Shown here: positions 26,188 through 33,199 of the stretch, piece after piece
How positions within the stretch are numbered: position 1 is the first letter of the stretch
Layout of the letters: each line of letters opens with the position of its first letter
Assembly: GCA_003152485.1 (NCBI GenBank)
Contig: PMAE01000098.1
Location: forward strand, 169-37,809
Reading direction: 5' to 3'
Length of the DNA stretch: 37,641 nucleotides
DNA from: Gemmatimonadota bacterium
GTDB lineage: Bacteria; Gemmatimonadota; Gemmatimonadetes; Gemmatimonadales; Gemmatimonadaceae
Translations under genes and position numbers: made by a program
Notes under the pieces: model-generated
The model's database searches: none
Told to the model about the DNA's origin: nothing
Seen by the model: the letters and a program-made list of their open reading frames with translations, nothing else

Positions 26188-27378
26188 GTGTCCGTCGTTG
26201 AGTCGGGATCGCCGCGATCGATCATCCACGTGCTGGCGCCGGCTCCGGCCGGCGGCCTCGAACGAGTGGTGCGTGCGCTCTCCGTAGGCCAAGCCGCACG
26301 TGGTCACGTGGTGACGGTGGCGGCGGTATTGGAGCGGCGCGTACCGAGTGCCTCCGAGGCGGCGGCCCAGGCGTACGAACATCCCTTCATCGCCAGTTTC
26401 GCCGGGACCAACGTGCTCGCCGTGCCGGTCATCGTCGCCCGGCGCCACTACTGGCGCGAGCGTATGGTGGTCCGGGCACTCGCGGACCAGCACGCGGTGG
26501 ACATCGTGCACACCCATGGCCGACGTCCGGACGTGGTGGATTCCGGGATCGCGCGCGCGCGGAACATTCCCGCGGTGACAACGGTCCACGGGTTTACCGG
26601 CATGGGGCTGCGCACCTTTGTGAACGCCGCGCTCCAGCGTCGCGCCTTGCGGCAGTTCGACGGAGTCGTGGCGGTCTCCGACACGGTGGCTGACGCGCTG
26701 CAGCGCTTCGGGGTGTCAGCCAATCGGGTCCATGTGATCCAAAACGCCTACGACCAGATCGCGCCGCCGCTCTCCCGAACAGATGCGCGCCGGCGACTTG
26801 GCGTGGACGGCGATGCGTACGTCGTCGGCTGGGTCGGGCGTCTCTCTCGCGAGAAGGGGATGGACGTGCTGCTCGCGGCGATGGCGGAGCTGCGTGACCG
26901 CCCGGTGACGGTCGCCGTCATTGGCAGCGGCAGCGAACGAGTGGCGCTCGAGACCGACGCTGCGACGCGCGGCATCGCCAAAGCCGTGCGGTGGTTGGGT
27001 CAGGTGAACGATGCGCCGCGCCTGTTCCGCGGCTTCGACCTCTTTGTCTTGAGCTCCCGTAGCGAGGGCACACCGATCGCGCTCTTCGAAGCGATGGACG
27101 CGGAGATTCCCGTCGTGGCGACCGCAGTAGGCGGGGTACCAGCGGTGGTATCCCCGGCCGAGGCCTACCTAGTGCCCGCCGGCGATCCGGCCGCGCTCGC
27201 GAAAGCCATTCGCGATTCGTACGACGACCGCGCGACCGGGCGCGTTCACGCCGCCGCCGCCCGCGCCCGGCTGATCTCCCAATACGCGGTGGGACCCTGG
27301 CTCGACCGGTACGACCGGTTGTACACCACGCTCATCGCCGCGCGGCAAGGGCGTCGTGCGGACCGAGGTGCGGCGTGA
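26188..27378 (+). CDS. Family 4 glycosyltransferase
   Basis: A 396-residue GT4 protein (GT-B fold). The N-terminal acceptor domain has APAPAGGLERV (17-27) and HTHGRRPDV, and the donor domain has GRLSREKG and the EX7E motif in SEGTPIALFEAM. It is soluble and probably adds a sugar at the cytoplasmic membrane face. The start is unclear. An in-frame TAG at 26176 limits it, leaving GTG 26188 as the first start, but the strong Shine-Dalgarno AAGGAGGT (26162-26169) is 18 nt away and a second AAGGA (26182-26186) abuts it. GTG at residue 15 is an alternative. It is translationally coupled to the GT2 gene downstream by a GTGA overlap. Confidence 0.88.
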   Translation: MSVVESGSPRSIIHVLAPAPAGGLERVVRALSVGQAARGHVVTVAAVLERRVPSASEAAAQAYEHPFIASFAGTNVLAVPVIVARRHYWRERMVVRALADQHAVDIVHTHGRRPDVVDSGIARARNIPAVTTVHGFTGMGLRTFVNAALQRRALRQFDGVVAVSDTVADALQRFGVSANRVHVIQNAYDQIAPPLSRTDARRRLGVDGDAYVVGWVGRLSREKGMDVLLAAMAELRDRPVTVAVIGSGSERVALETDAATRGIAKAVRWLGQVNDAPRLFRGFDLFVLSSRSEGTPIALFEAMDAEIPVVATAVGGVPAVVSPAEAYLVPAGDPAALAKAIRDSYDDRATGRVHAAAARARLISQYAVGPWLDRYDRLYTTLIAARQGRRADRGAA

Positions 27379-28553
27379 CTCTGGGCGCCCTCTGGTGGGC
27401 GGTCGCGCTGGTGCTCGCTCCGGTGATACTCGTGGGATACGCCTACGTGGTGTATCCGCTGCTCTTGTCGGTATTGGCGCGTGCCCGGCCAGCGACGCCC
27501 GATCCTCAGGGGTCCACCGAGTGGCCACTCATCAGCATCACCGTCCCCGCGTACAACGAAGAGCGCTCGATCGGTGCGACCATCGAAAACCTGTTGGCGG
27601 CCGACTACCCGGCCGACCGCCGGCAGATCCTGGTCGTGTCCGACGGATCAACCGATGGCACCGACGCCGTGGTGCAGGGGTACGCCGCACGCGGCGTCGA
27701 GCTGCTCCGATTACCGGTTCGTCGCGGAAAGACGGGCGCCGAGAACGCGGCGGCGGCGGCGGTGCGGGCCGAGATCATCATCAATACTGACGCGTCGGTG
27801 CGCATCCTGCCGGACGCCATTAAACCATTGGTGCGTGCGTTCGATGACCCAACGGTCGGCGTCGCATCGGGACGGGACGTGAGTGTTGGCGACGTGGAAG
27901 CGGAGGGGAATCGAGGTGAGTCGGGCTACGTGGGATATGAGATGGCGGTCCGCGACCTCGAGACGCGCATGGGCTCGATCATCGGCGCCAGTGGCTGCTA
28001 CTACGGGTTCCGGCGCGCGGTCTACGCCCCGGATTTCCCCGAGGCGCTGAGCCGCGACTTCGCGAGCGTGTTGATCGCGCGCGAGCGTGGCTTTCGGTCG
28101 GTGTCGGTCACGGCGGCGCGGTGTGTCGTTCCTCGCACGGTGTCGCTGCGTGCCGAGTTCCGCCGCAAAGTGCGCACAATGGCGCGTGGGCTCGCGACGC
28201 TGTGGTACAAACGTGCGCTGCTCGATGTGCGCCAGTACGGCGTCTTTGCGTTCATGCTGTTCAGCCACAAACTCTGCCGCTGGCTGGTGTATCTGGCGGT
28301 CCCGCCAGCGATCGTCGGGCTCGCCGTGCTTGCCGTCGCGTATCAGCCGGCGGCGGTTCTACTGGGGGCGACGGTGGTGGGCGCCTGGATCGGGTTCGGA
28401 GCCATGCGCGCCGGGGAACGGCGTTCGCTGCCGCGCCCGATCGCGCTCTGCGGCTACGTGGTGGGAAGTATCACGGCCGGCGTGCTGGCGTGGGTGACGT
28501 TCTTCCGAGGCCAGCGGATGCCGATGTGGGAGCCGACGCGGAGACCGGCGTAG
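27375..28553 (+). CDS. Membrane family 2 glycosyltransferase
   Basis: A 392-residue GT2 enzyme. The N-terminal helix (about 8-34) precedes the GT-A domain with ITVPAYNEE (55-63), VSDGSTDGT (88-96), NTDAS (137-141, the DxD), GASGCYYGFRR and the acceptor-side RRKVRTMARG. Two to three C-terminal helices (about 300-380) anchor it. Its type is common in exopolysaccharide loci and resembles synthases that make beta-linked chains, but with too few helices for a full translocating synthase. Start GTG 27375 overlaps the stop of the GT4 gene as GTGA. It ends 54 bp from the convergent UbiA gene. Confidence 0.88.
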   Translation: MTLGALWWAVALVLAPVILVGYAYVVYPLLLSVLARARPATPDPQGSTEWPLISITVPAYNEERSIGATIENLLAADYPADRRQILVVSDGSTDGTDAVVQGYAARGVELLRLPVRRGKTGAENAAAAAVRAEIIINTDASVRILPDAIKPLVRAFDDPTVGVASGRDVSVGDVEAEGNRGESGYVGYEMAVRDLETRMGSIIGASGCYYGFRRAVYAPDFPEALSRDFASVLIARERGFRSVSVTAARCVVPRTVSLRAEFRRKVRTMARGLATLWYKRALLDVRQYGVFAFMLFSHKLCRWLVYLAVPPAIVGLAVLAVAYQPAAVLLGATVVGAWIGFGAMRAGERRSLPRPIALCGYVVGSITAGVLAWVTFFRGQRMPMWEPTRRPA

Positions 28554-28593
28554 CGACTGTTCGCCGCTACGCGAAGACCTGCGTAACGGTTGT

Positions 28594-28618
28594 TCGCCGG
28601 CTACTCGCTACCCGGCGA
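28594..28618. terminator. Hairpin between convergent genes
   Basis: TCGCCGG (28594-28600) pairs with CCGGCGA (28612-28618) across an 11-nt loop. It overlaps the last codons of the minus-strand UbiA gene and follows the plus-strand GT2 stop by about 40 nt. A smaller TTCGC/GCGAA hairpin lies just before it. There is no T-tract, so confidence is low. Confidence 0.3.
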
Positions 28619-29708
28619 TAAACCGGTGCCTCAGGAGTACGGCCCCGCAGAGGGCGCCCCAGCCGAGGACGGTCGCGATCAGGGGGCCATCGGCCCACAC
28701 GGCGTCGGTTGGGGATTCCGACGCGACGCCGGATTCGGCGATGTACCAATACCGGAAGAGGCCGAACAATACGAGCGGCACGGTGACGGCGAGGCCCGGG
28801 CGCACGGTTATCACGAATAGGCCGTAGAAGACCACGGCGCTCAACGCCGACATCTCGGCGTACCGATCCAAGAGCCGGACGGTATAGAGGCGCAGCACGG
28901 AGCGTCCGGACCCACCGGTGGCGACTAGCTCGTCGCGCCGTTTGACGGCCGCCAGATACAGCGCGAGACAGAGCGTCGTGATGAGCATCCAGAGTGATAG
29001 CGGGACGTTGATCGCGACGGCACCGCCGAAGACGCGGAGCACGAATCCGGCTGCCAGTGAGAAGATGTCGACGACCGCGATGTGTTTGAGCTTGAGCGTA
29101 TACGCCGCATTGAGTACTACATAGACGACGGCGACGCCGGTCGTCGCGAGGCTCCACAGTCCCGCGGCCGCGATCACGATGTACAGTCCACCCAGGAGGA
29201 TCTTCGCCTGCGCCGGAGTGATCTCGCCGCTGGCGATCGGCCGCGTGCGCGATTTTGTCGGATGGGCGGCATCGGCCGTTCGGTCGATCAGGTCGTTGAA
29301 GACATAGGTTGCCGACGACGCGACGCAGAACAGCACGGTCGCCAGAATCGCGCATTCTACGGAGATCACGTGGATGAACATCCCCGAGAAGATCAACGGG
29401 GCCAGCACGAAGCTGTTCTTGATCCACTGACGGGGGCGGAGCAGTCGCACGAATGCCCACACCCGGCCGGGGCGGATCGACCCCTGAGCGATCACGCCGC
29501 GCACGGGCGTGTCTCGCCCGACCAGCGGGATCGATGTGTCGGATGTGGCATCCGGCTCGACTTGCACAGTCAATTCTGCCGCACTGTCAGAGGGAGAGGA
29601 ATGGCCAAAGGGAGCGGACACCGGTGACGGCCCCAAGGACGACGCGGGATCCGCGTCAGGTCGTGCCCCTTGGGTGGGGTCCGCCCCCGGAGCGCGGGGT
29701 GCGGTCAC
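28608..29708 (-). CDS. UbiA-family polyprenyl-phosphate phosphoribosyltransferase-like protein
   Basis: A 366-residue membrane protein of the UbiA prenyltransferase superfamily, closest in motifs to decaprenyl-phosphate phosphoribosyltransferase, which moves phosphoribose from PRPP to a polyprenyl phosphate. The hallmark RPRQWIKN (91-98) is followed by the Mg-binding NDLIDRTADAAHPTKSRTRP (138-157) and about eight helices. Residues 1-75 are an unusual disordered Ser/Pro/Asp-rich extension. The start is GTG 29708, without a clear Shine-Dalgarno; a later start is possible. It is last in the trio with the export protein and the initiating transferase. It may supply a polyprenyl-phosphate pentose donor for the GT-C enzymes, but the epimerase genes needed for arabinose are not in the window. 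Confidence 0.83.
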   Translation of the reverse strand: MTAPRAPGADPTQGARPDADPASSLGPSPVSAPFGHSSPSDSAAELTVQVEPDATSDTSIPLVGRDTPVRGVIAQGSIRPGRVWAFVRLLRPRQWIKNSFVLAPLIFSGMFIHVISVECAILATVLFCVASSATYVFNDLIDRTADAAHPTKSRTRPIASGEITPAQAKILLGGLYIVIAAAGLWSLATTGVAVVYVVLNAAYTLKLKHIAVVDIFSLAAGFVLRVFGGAVAINVPLSLWMLITTLCLALYLAAVKRRDELVATGGSGRSVLRLYTVRLLDRYAEMSALSAVVFYGLFVITVRPGLAVTVPLVLFGLFRYWYIAESGVASESPTDAVWADGPLIATVLGWGALCGAVLLRHRFIAG

Positions 29709-29732
29709 AAGCGGGGCCGGCGTTGGCGGCGA

Positions 29733-30590
29733 CTACCAGCCGCCGCGCTTGAACAGCATCACGGGGAGGGTCTTCAACATGATGCGGACATCCTCGACCA
29801 TGCCCTGGCGCCCAAGATATTCGAGGTCATAGCGCACCTTGACCCGCACGTCGTCGACCGACGCGTCGTATGCCGCACTGATCTGGGCGAGTCCGGTGAT
29901 ACCCGGCTTGGCGCGATGGCGCAGCGAATAGTCGGAGATGTCTTCGCGCAGACGCACCACGATGCCAGGACGCTCGGGACGCGGACCCACGATGTTCATG
30001 TCGCCCTTGAGCACGTTCCACAGCTGCGGCAGCTCATCGATCCGCGACTTGCGTAGGAACCGACCGACGGGTGTCACCCGCGGGTCGTTCTTGGTCGCCC
30101 ACACCTCACCGCTCAGCCGCTCGGCGTCGATGTACATCGACCGGAACTTGTAGATGGTGAAGACCAACCCTCCGACGTCGCGTGCCCGGCGGTCGTAGAG
30201 CGCGAGGGCTCGGCGCGACCGTCGGTCGATGCCGACTCGGGTTTGGGTGTAGAGGATCGGTCCGGGCGATGTGACCTTGACGATGATCGCAATGACGACG
30301 AAGACCGGTGTGAGCACGACCAGCGCGGCGCTGGCCAGCACGATGTTCGCGATTCGGTTCGCGGACTCGGATCGGCTTCGCGGTGGCGCATGGCCGCGGG
30401 CGGCGTGCGTTCCAGACGTCCGCGTCGGACGAATCGCATCCACGTTTCCCAATCCGGCGATCGCGCGAGCCGCCGCGGCGGACGTCCGCGTGACTCGGAA
30501 CTCGCCGGTGGCACGCGCCGCTGACACCACGCCGCGCACGTCTGGGAGCGCCTGAATAGCAGGCCGGGTGGGAACGCGAGAGGAGTCCAT
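29733..30590 (-). CDS. WcaJ/PglC-type initiating sugar-phosphate transferase
   Basis: A 285-residue polyprenyl-phosphate sugar-1-phosphate transferase, which starts the repeat unit by moving a sugar phosphate from a UDP-sugar to undecaprenyl phosphate. A single helix (about 82-105) is followed by [38 protein letters not shown] (split here: [12 protein letters not shown], then [11 protein letters not shown]) and a terminal YLGRQG segment, all hallmarks of the family. It has the short one-helix form with an 80-residue Ala/Arg-rich extension, rather than the five-helix WcaJ/WbaP form. ATG 30590 lies 30 bp after the export gene, so they are probably co-transcribed. The first sugar (Glc, Gal or an amino sugar) cannot be decided. 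Confidence 0.92.
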   Translation of the reverse strand: MDSSRVPTRPAIQALPDVRGVVSAARATGEFRVTRTSAAAARAIAGLGNVDAIRPTRTSGTHAARGHAPPRSRSESANRIANIVLASAALVVLTPVFVVIAIIVKVTSPGPILYTQTRVGIDRRSRRALALYDRRARDVGGLVFTIYKFRSMYIDAERLSGEVWATKNDPRVTPVGRFLRKSRIDELPQLWNVLKGDMNIVGPRPERPGIVVRLREDISDYSLRHRAKPGITGLAQISAAYDASVDDVRVKVRYDLEYLGRQGMVEDVRIMLKTLPVMLFKRGGW

Positions 30591-30620
30591 TGGGGCGGTG
30601 ATGGTCTGGCCTGGTCTGAG

Positions 30621-31532
30621 TTAGTGACGGGTGATCAAGACGATGCTGACGGCGATACCGGCGACGGCACCGACCACGCCTAGGACCCGCAAGAAATTCC
30701 CGCCCGGTGTACGTTCGCCGACGACGATGGCGTCACCAGGCCGGACGTCGAGTTGATCCAGCGTCTCACCGCGCGCGAACGCCGCCTGCACGCGCTCCGC
30801 CGATTGCACCACGACGTCGCCACGCCGAACCGTCGTCCGCGTGACTTCGGCGTTGGATGTCAGCCCGCCCGCCTGCATCACCACGTCACTGACCAGTTCA
30901 TCGGCCGGAGCGGAATAGAAGCCAGGACGATTGACCGGCCCGAGCACATCGACCCGGACGAGCGAGACGGCCCGCACATCCGGGTTTCGCAGGAATTGGC
31001 CGAGCTGCTGTCTCAGAAAGTCCTGCAATTCCGATCGCAGGACTCCGTGGAGCGAGATATCCGGCAGATTCGTGAGGTGAATGACCTGATTGGCGCGGAC
31101 GGACAGGGTGTCGGTCAGCGTCGGTTCGCCCTGCACGAACATCGCGATCCGGTCCCCAGCTCGGAAATCTCCGTTGGCCAGACGTTCCCGGGCGGCCGCC
31201 GCCTGCGGCCCGTCGGCGGACGCCGCGGCAGCCTGCAAATCCGCGCGCGTGGCAACCGCTCCAAGCCCGGTGGCGCCGGGCGTGGTGACCGGCGTGCTCT
31301 GCGGAGGCACCGTGGTCGTCGATTGGCCGATCATCGGCGACGAGACGCCGAGGGACAACGCGCTCACCACCGCGAGGTGAAACGCCACCACGCTGCGTCG
31401 TGTACGGCTTCGCCCGCCAATCGATCCACCACCCCATCGGCGCCATTGGACGGCGGTCAAGGACGAGGCGGACGAGTGGGGACTGCAGGAGTCAGCATCG
31501 GAGGGCGAAGCGGTCGGCAAATTTGCAATCAC
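30621..31532 (-). CDS. Wza-like polysaccharide export protein (SLBB domain)
   Basis: A protein of about 303 residues for outer-membrane polysaccharide export. After a hydrophobic signal-like stretch (VVAFHLAVVSALSLG) come a Poly_export domain (FRAGDRIAMFVQGEPTLT onward) and an SLBB domain (VLGPVNRPGFYSAPADELV onward). A C-terminal hydrophobic helix ends the protein. No lipobox Cys is seen, unlike classical Wza, so anchoring may be by the terminal helix. The start is uncertain: TTG 31580, GTG 31532, TTG 31460 and GTG 31391 are in frame. I list GTG 31532 because a weak -24/-12 match at 31563-31578 would place transcription just before it. First gene of the trio. Confidence 0.8.
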   Translation of the reverse strand: MIANLPTASPSDADSCSPHSSASSLTAVQWRRWGGGSIGGRSRTRRSVVAFHLAVVSALSLGVSSPMIGQSTTTVPPQSTPVTTPGATGLGAVATRADLQAAAASADGPQAAAARERLANGDFRAGDRIAMFVQGEPTLTDTLSVRANQVIHLTNLPDISLHGVLRSELQDFLRQQLGQFLRNPDVRAVSLVRVDVLGPVNRPGFYSAPADELVSDVVMQAGGLTSNAEVTRTTVRRGDVVVQSAERVQAAFARGETLDQLDVRPGDAIVVGERTPGGNFLRVLGVVGAVAGIAVSIVLITRH

Positions 31533-31562
31533 GGTAGGCGGGAGGATCAGCGTGGCGTCGGC

Positions 31563-31578
31563 GGCGACATACGCACCC
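31563..31578 (-). promoter_or_regulatory. Weak sigma-54-like match before the export gene
   Basis: On the minus strand GG and GC occur 12 bp apart, with some -24 and -12 flanking agreement but not the full TGGCAC or TTGC blocks. Its position, 105 bp downstream of a TGTAG-N8-CTACA dyad and 31 bp before GTG 31532, is what makes it worth listing. Confidence 0.25.
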
Positions 31579-31682
31579 AACGTGCTACGGGCCGAGTGCC
31601 GCCAAAGATTCGGTAACGTGTTGTAGCGTTGGTGCTTGAGCGAGATGCCGTTCGCGGGTCAATGTCGTCGAAATGCGCCAAC

Positions 31683-31700
31683 TGTAGGGCAGAAACTACA
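31683..31700. promoter_or_regulatory. TGTAG-N8-CTACA dyad upstream of the export operon
   Basis: A perfect 5-bp dyad with an 8-nt spacer, identical in arms to the one at 25994-26011. A 12-bp perfect palindrome, ATGTTGCAACAT (31704-31715), lies 4 bp away. Both sit in the 554-bp gap between the export gene and the receiver-GGDEF gene, consistent with binding sites for a regulator of the export operon. Apart from the 12-bp repeat array further right, the gap shows no gene that I can support. Confidence 0.45.
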
Positions 31701-31836
31701 CGTATGTTGCAACATGAGCGCGATGTCTCCCACCCATCAGCGTCCGGTCTCCAATAACGACTAGCCAACGCGCTCTGAAGTGACATCCGCGCAGGCTCGG
31801 TGCCCCCCCTGGTCACCCCGGGAATGCTCCCCTCGG

Positions 31837-31896
31837 CGACCCCCGCTGCGACCCTCGCTGTGACCCTCGCCGTGACCCCCACGGTGACCCGCACCG
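31837..31896 (+). repeat. Five tandem 12-bp repeats
   Basis: Five consecutive 12-bp units with consensus YGACCCBCRCBG fill 31837-31896: CGACCCCCGCTG, CGACCCTCGCTG, TGACCCTCGCCG, TGACCCCCACGG and TGACCCGCACCG. More degenerate copies may precede them. The array lies in the non-coding gap 31581-32086, 190 bp upstream of the receiver-GGDEF gene. No protein-like frame covers it convincingly. Confidence 0.75.
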
Positions 31897-32086
31897 CGCG
31901 CCGATCGTAGAGTGATCAGAGGGTGACGCACTGCACGGCCCGTGTTACTCGGTGGCATCGAAGCTGTAGAGCGCGCGCGGCACCGGGCGACAATGGCTGA
32001 GTATGGCTGAAAAAGGCAAGTCGTTCTGTTAGTGAGAGTTACGGCGAATTCAAATTCCCGCACGAGACCTGCATGGCCGCATCCGC

Positions 32087-33064
32087 ATGGCCGACGCTGA
32101 ATTAGCCGTCTCGTCGCGCGCGACGCGCCCGCTGCTTGTGCTCATCGCGAACGATCAGGAGTGGTCTGCCCGGTCGCTTGAAACGATCCTCGGACCGCAC
32201 GGCTACGCCGTCCTTCGGACCTACAACGCGCGCCAAACTCTCGACCTGGCCCGCCGGATCCGGCCCGACGCCGTGATCCTCGACGCCCGGCTCCCGGATG
32301 GGGACGGCCTGGAGCTCTGCGCCAGTTTGCGCGGCGAGGACTACCTCGGGCCCGCGACGCCGATGATCGTCACGACCTCGGATCCTGGCCAGCGCGGTCA
32401 GCAGGTCGCGGCCTACAAGAGCGGGGCGTGGGACTACGTGGTGCTCCCGCTCGATGGCGACGTGCTGTTGCACAAGCTGGACACATTTGCCGCATCCAAG
32501 CGTGAAGCCGACCGTCTCCGTGATGACGGGTTGCTCGATCCCACGACTGGATTGTACAACGCTCGCGGACTCGCTCGCCGCGCCCGGGAGATTGGCGCCG
32601 CGGCCGCACGACGGCGTGAGCCGCTGGCCTGTGTGGCGCTGACACCCGCGCCCGAAGGCGCGGGATTCGATGATGCGGCCACCGATGCCGCCGTGGTGCG
32701 TGTCGCCGAGCAACTGGGGGAAGTGTTGCGGCGCACGGGGCGGACGTCGGACGCGGTGGGCCGACTCGGTCCCACGGAATTCGCTATCGTCGCCCCGGCG
32801 ACTGAGGCCGCTGGCGCGGAGCGACTGGCGGAGCGGGTCCGTGAAGCGATCGATGCCGAACGCATCGTCATCCCGCGTGGCCAAGACGGCGCTGAGCGGG
32901 TCCGCATTCGGGCCGGCTATTACGCGGTGCCCGACTACGCGGAATCGGCGGTGGATGCGGTCGAGATGCTCGTCCGCGCGGCCTCGGCGTTGCGCCAGAG
33001 TTCCGGACGCGGGGGGGCGGGTTCGTCGGCGCCGATTCAGGCGTTCGCGAGCGTGGGGCGGTAG
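32087..33064 (+). CDS. Response regulator with degenerate GGDEF domain
   Basis: A 325-residue two-domain protein. The receiver (about 15-130) has the acidic site reduced to N22-D23 and the phospho-acceptor D66 in VILDARLPDGDG. The conserved Lys of the usual KP motif is missing (L120-P121). The second domain begins with DPTTGLYNARGL (151-162), typical of GGDEF proteins, but the signature motif reads GPTEF (228-232), so c-di-GMP synthesis is unlikely. The last 20 residues are a Ser/Gly-rich tail. It may be a signalling adaptor or nucleotide sensor for polysaccharide production. It is monocistronic, with ATG 32087 lacking a strong Shine-Dalgarno, and convergent with the kinase gene. Confidence 0.83.
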   Translation: MADAELAVSSRATRPLLVLIANDQEWSARSLETILGPHGYAVLRTYNARQTLDLARRIRPDAVILDARLPDGDGLELCASLRGEDYLGPATPMIVTTSDPGQRGQQVAAYKSGAWDYVVLPLDGDVLLHKLDTFAASKREADRLRDDGLLDPTTGLYNARGLARRAREIGAAAARRREPLACVALTPAPEGAGFDDAATDAAVVRVAEQLGEVLRRTGRTSDAVGRLGPTEFAIVAPATEAAGAERLAERVREAIDAERIVIPRGQDGAERVRIRAGYYAVPDYAESAVDAVEMLVRAASALRQSSGRGGAGSSAPIQAFASVGR

Positions 33065-33108
33065 GGGGTAGGGAATCGAAAGTAGAACGTAGAAAGTTGA
33101 CAACAAAA

Positions 33109-33148
33109 TTCGGGGGCCGGCTGCAGCGTGTCGCAGCGGGCCCCCGAA
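33109..33148. terminator. Strong hairpin terminator between convergent genes
   Basis: TTCGGGGGCC (33109-33118) pairs perfectly with GGCCCCCGAA (33139-33148), and GCTGC/GCAGC extends the stem inside. Read on the minus strand the hairpin is followed by TTTTGTTGT, a proper rho-independent terminator for the Wzc-like kinase gene. On the plus strand the following bases are less T-rich, so it may also stop the receiver-GGDEF transcript, though less efficiently. Confidence 0.75.
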
Positions 33149-33199
33149 ATCGTTATTGGCAACGGCTAACTGCTAACTGCCCACCTCTTGCCGCAACGG

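Noticed and set aside
31706..31721. TTGCA box on the minus strand as a -12 element of the export operon
   Set aside because: The -24 position reads CG rather than GG and it lies upstream of the dyad, the wrong order for an activator site.
31547..31894. Minus-strand 115-codon frame across the 12-bp repeat array
   Set aside because: The apparent protein is mostly Val/Thr/Ala/Arg repeats produced by the DNA repeats, with no Shine-Dalgarno and no recognisable domain outside them.
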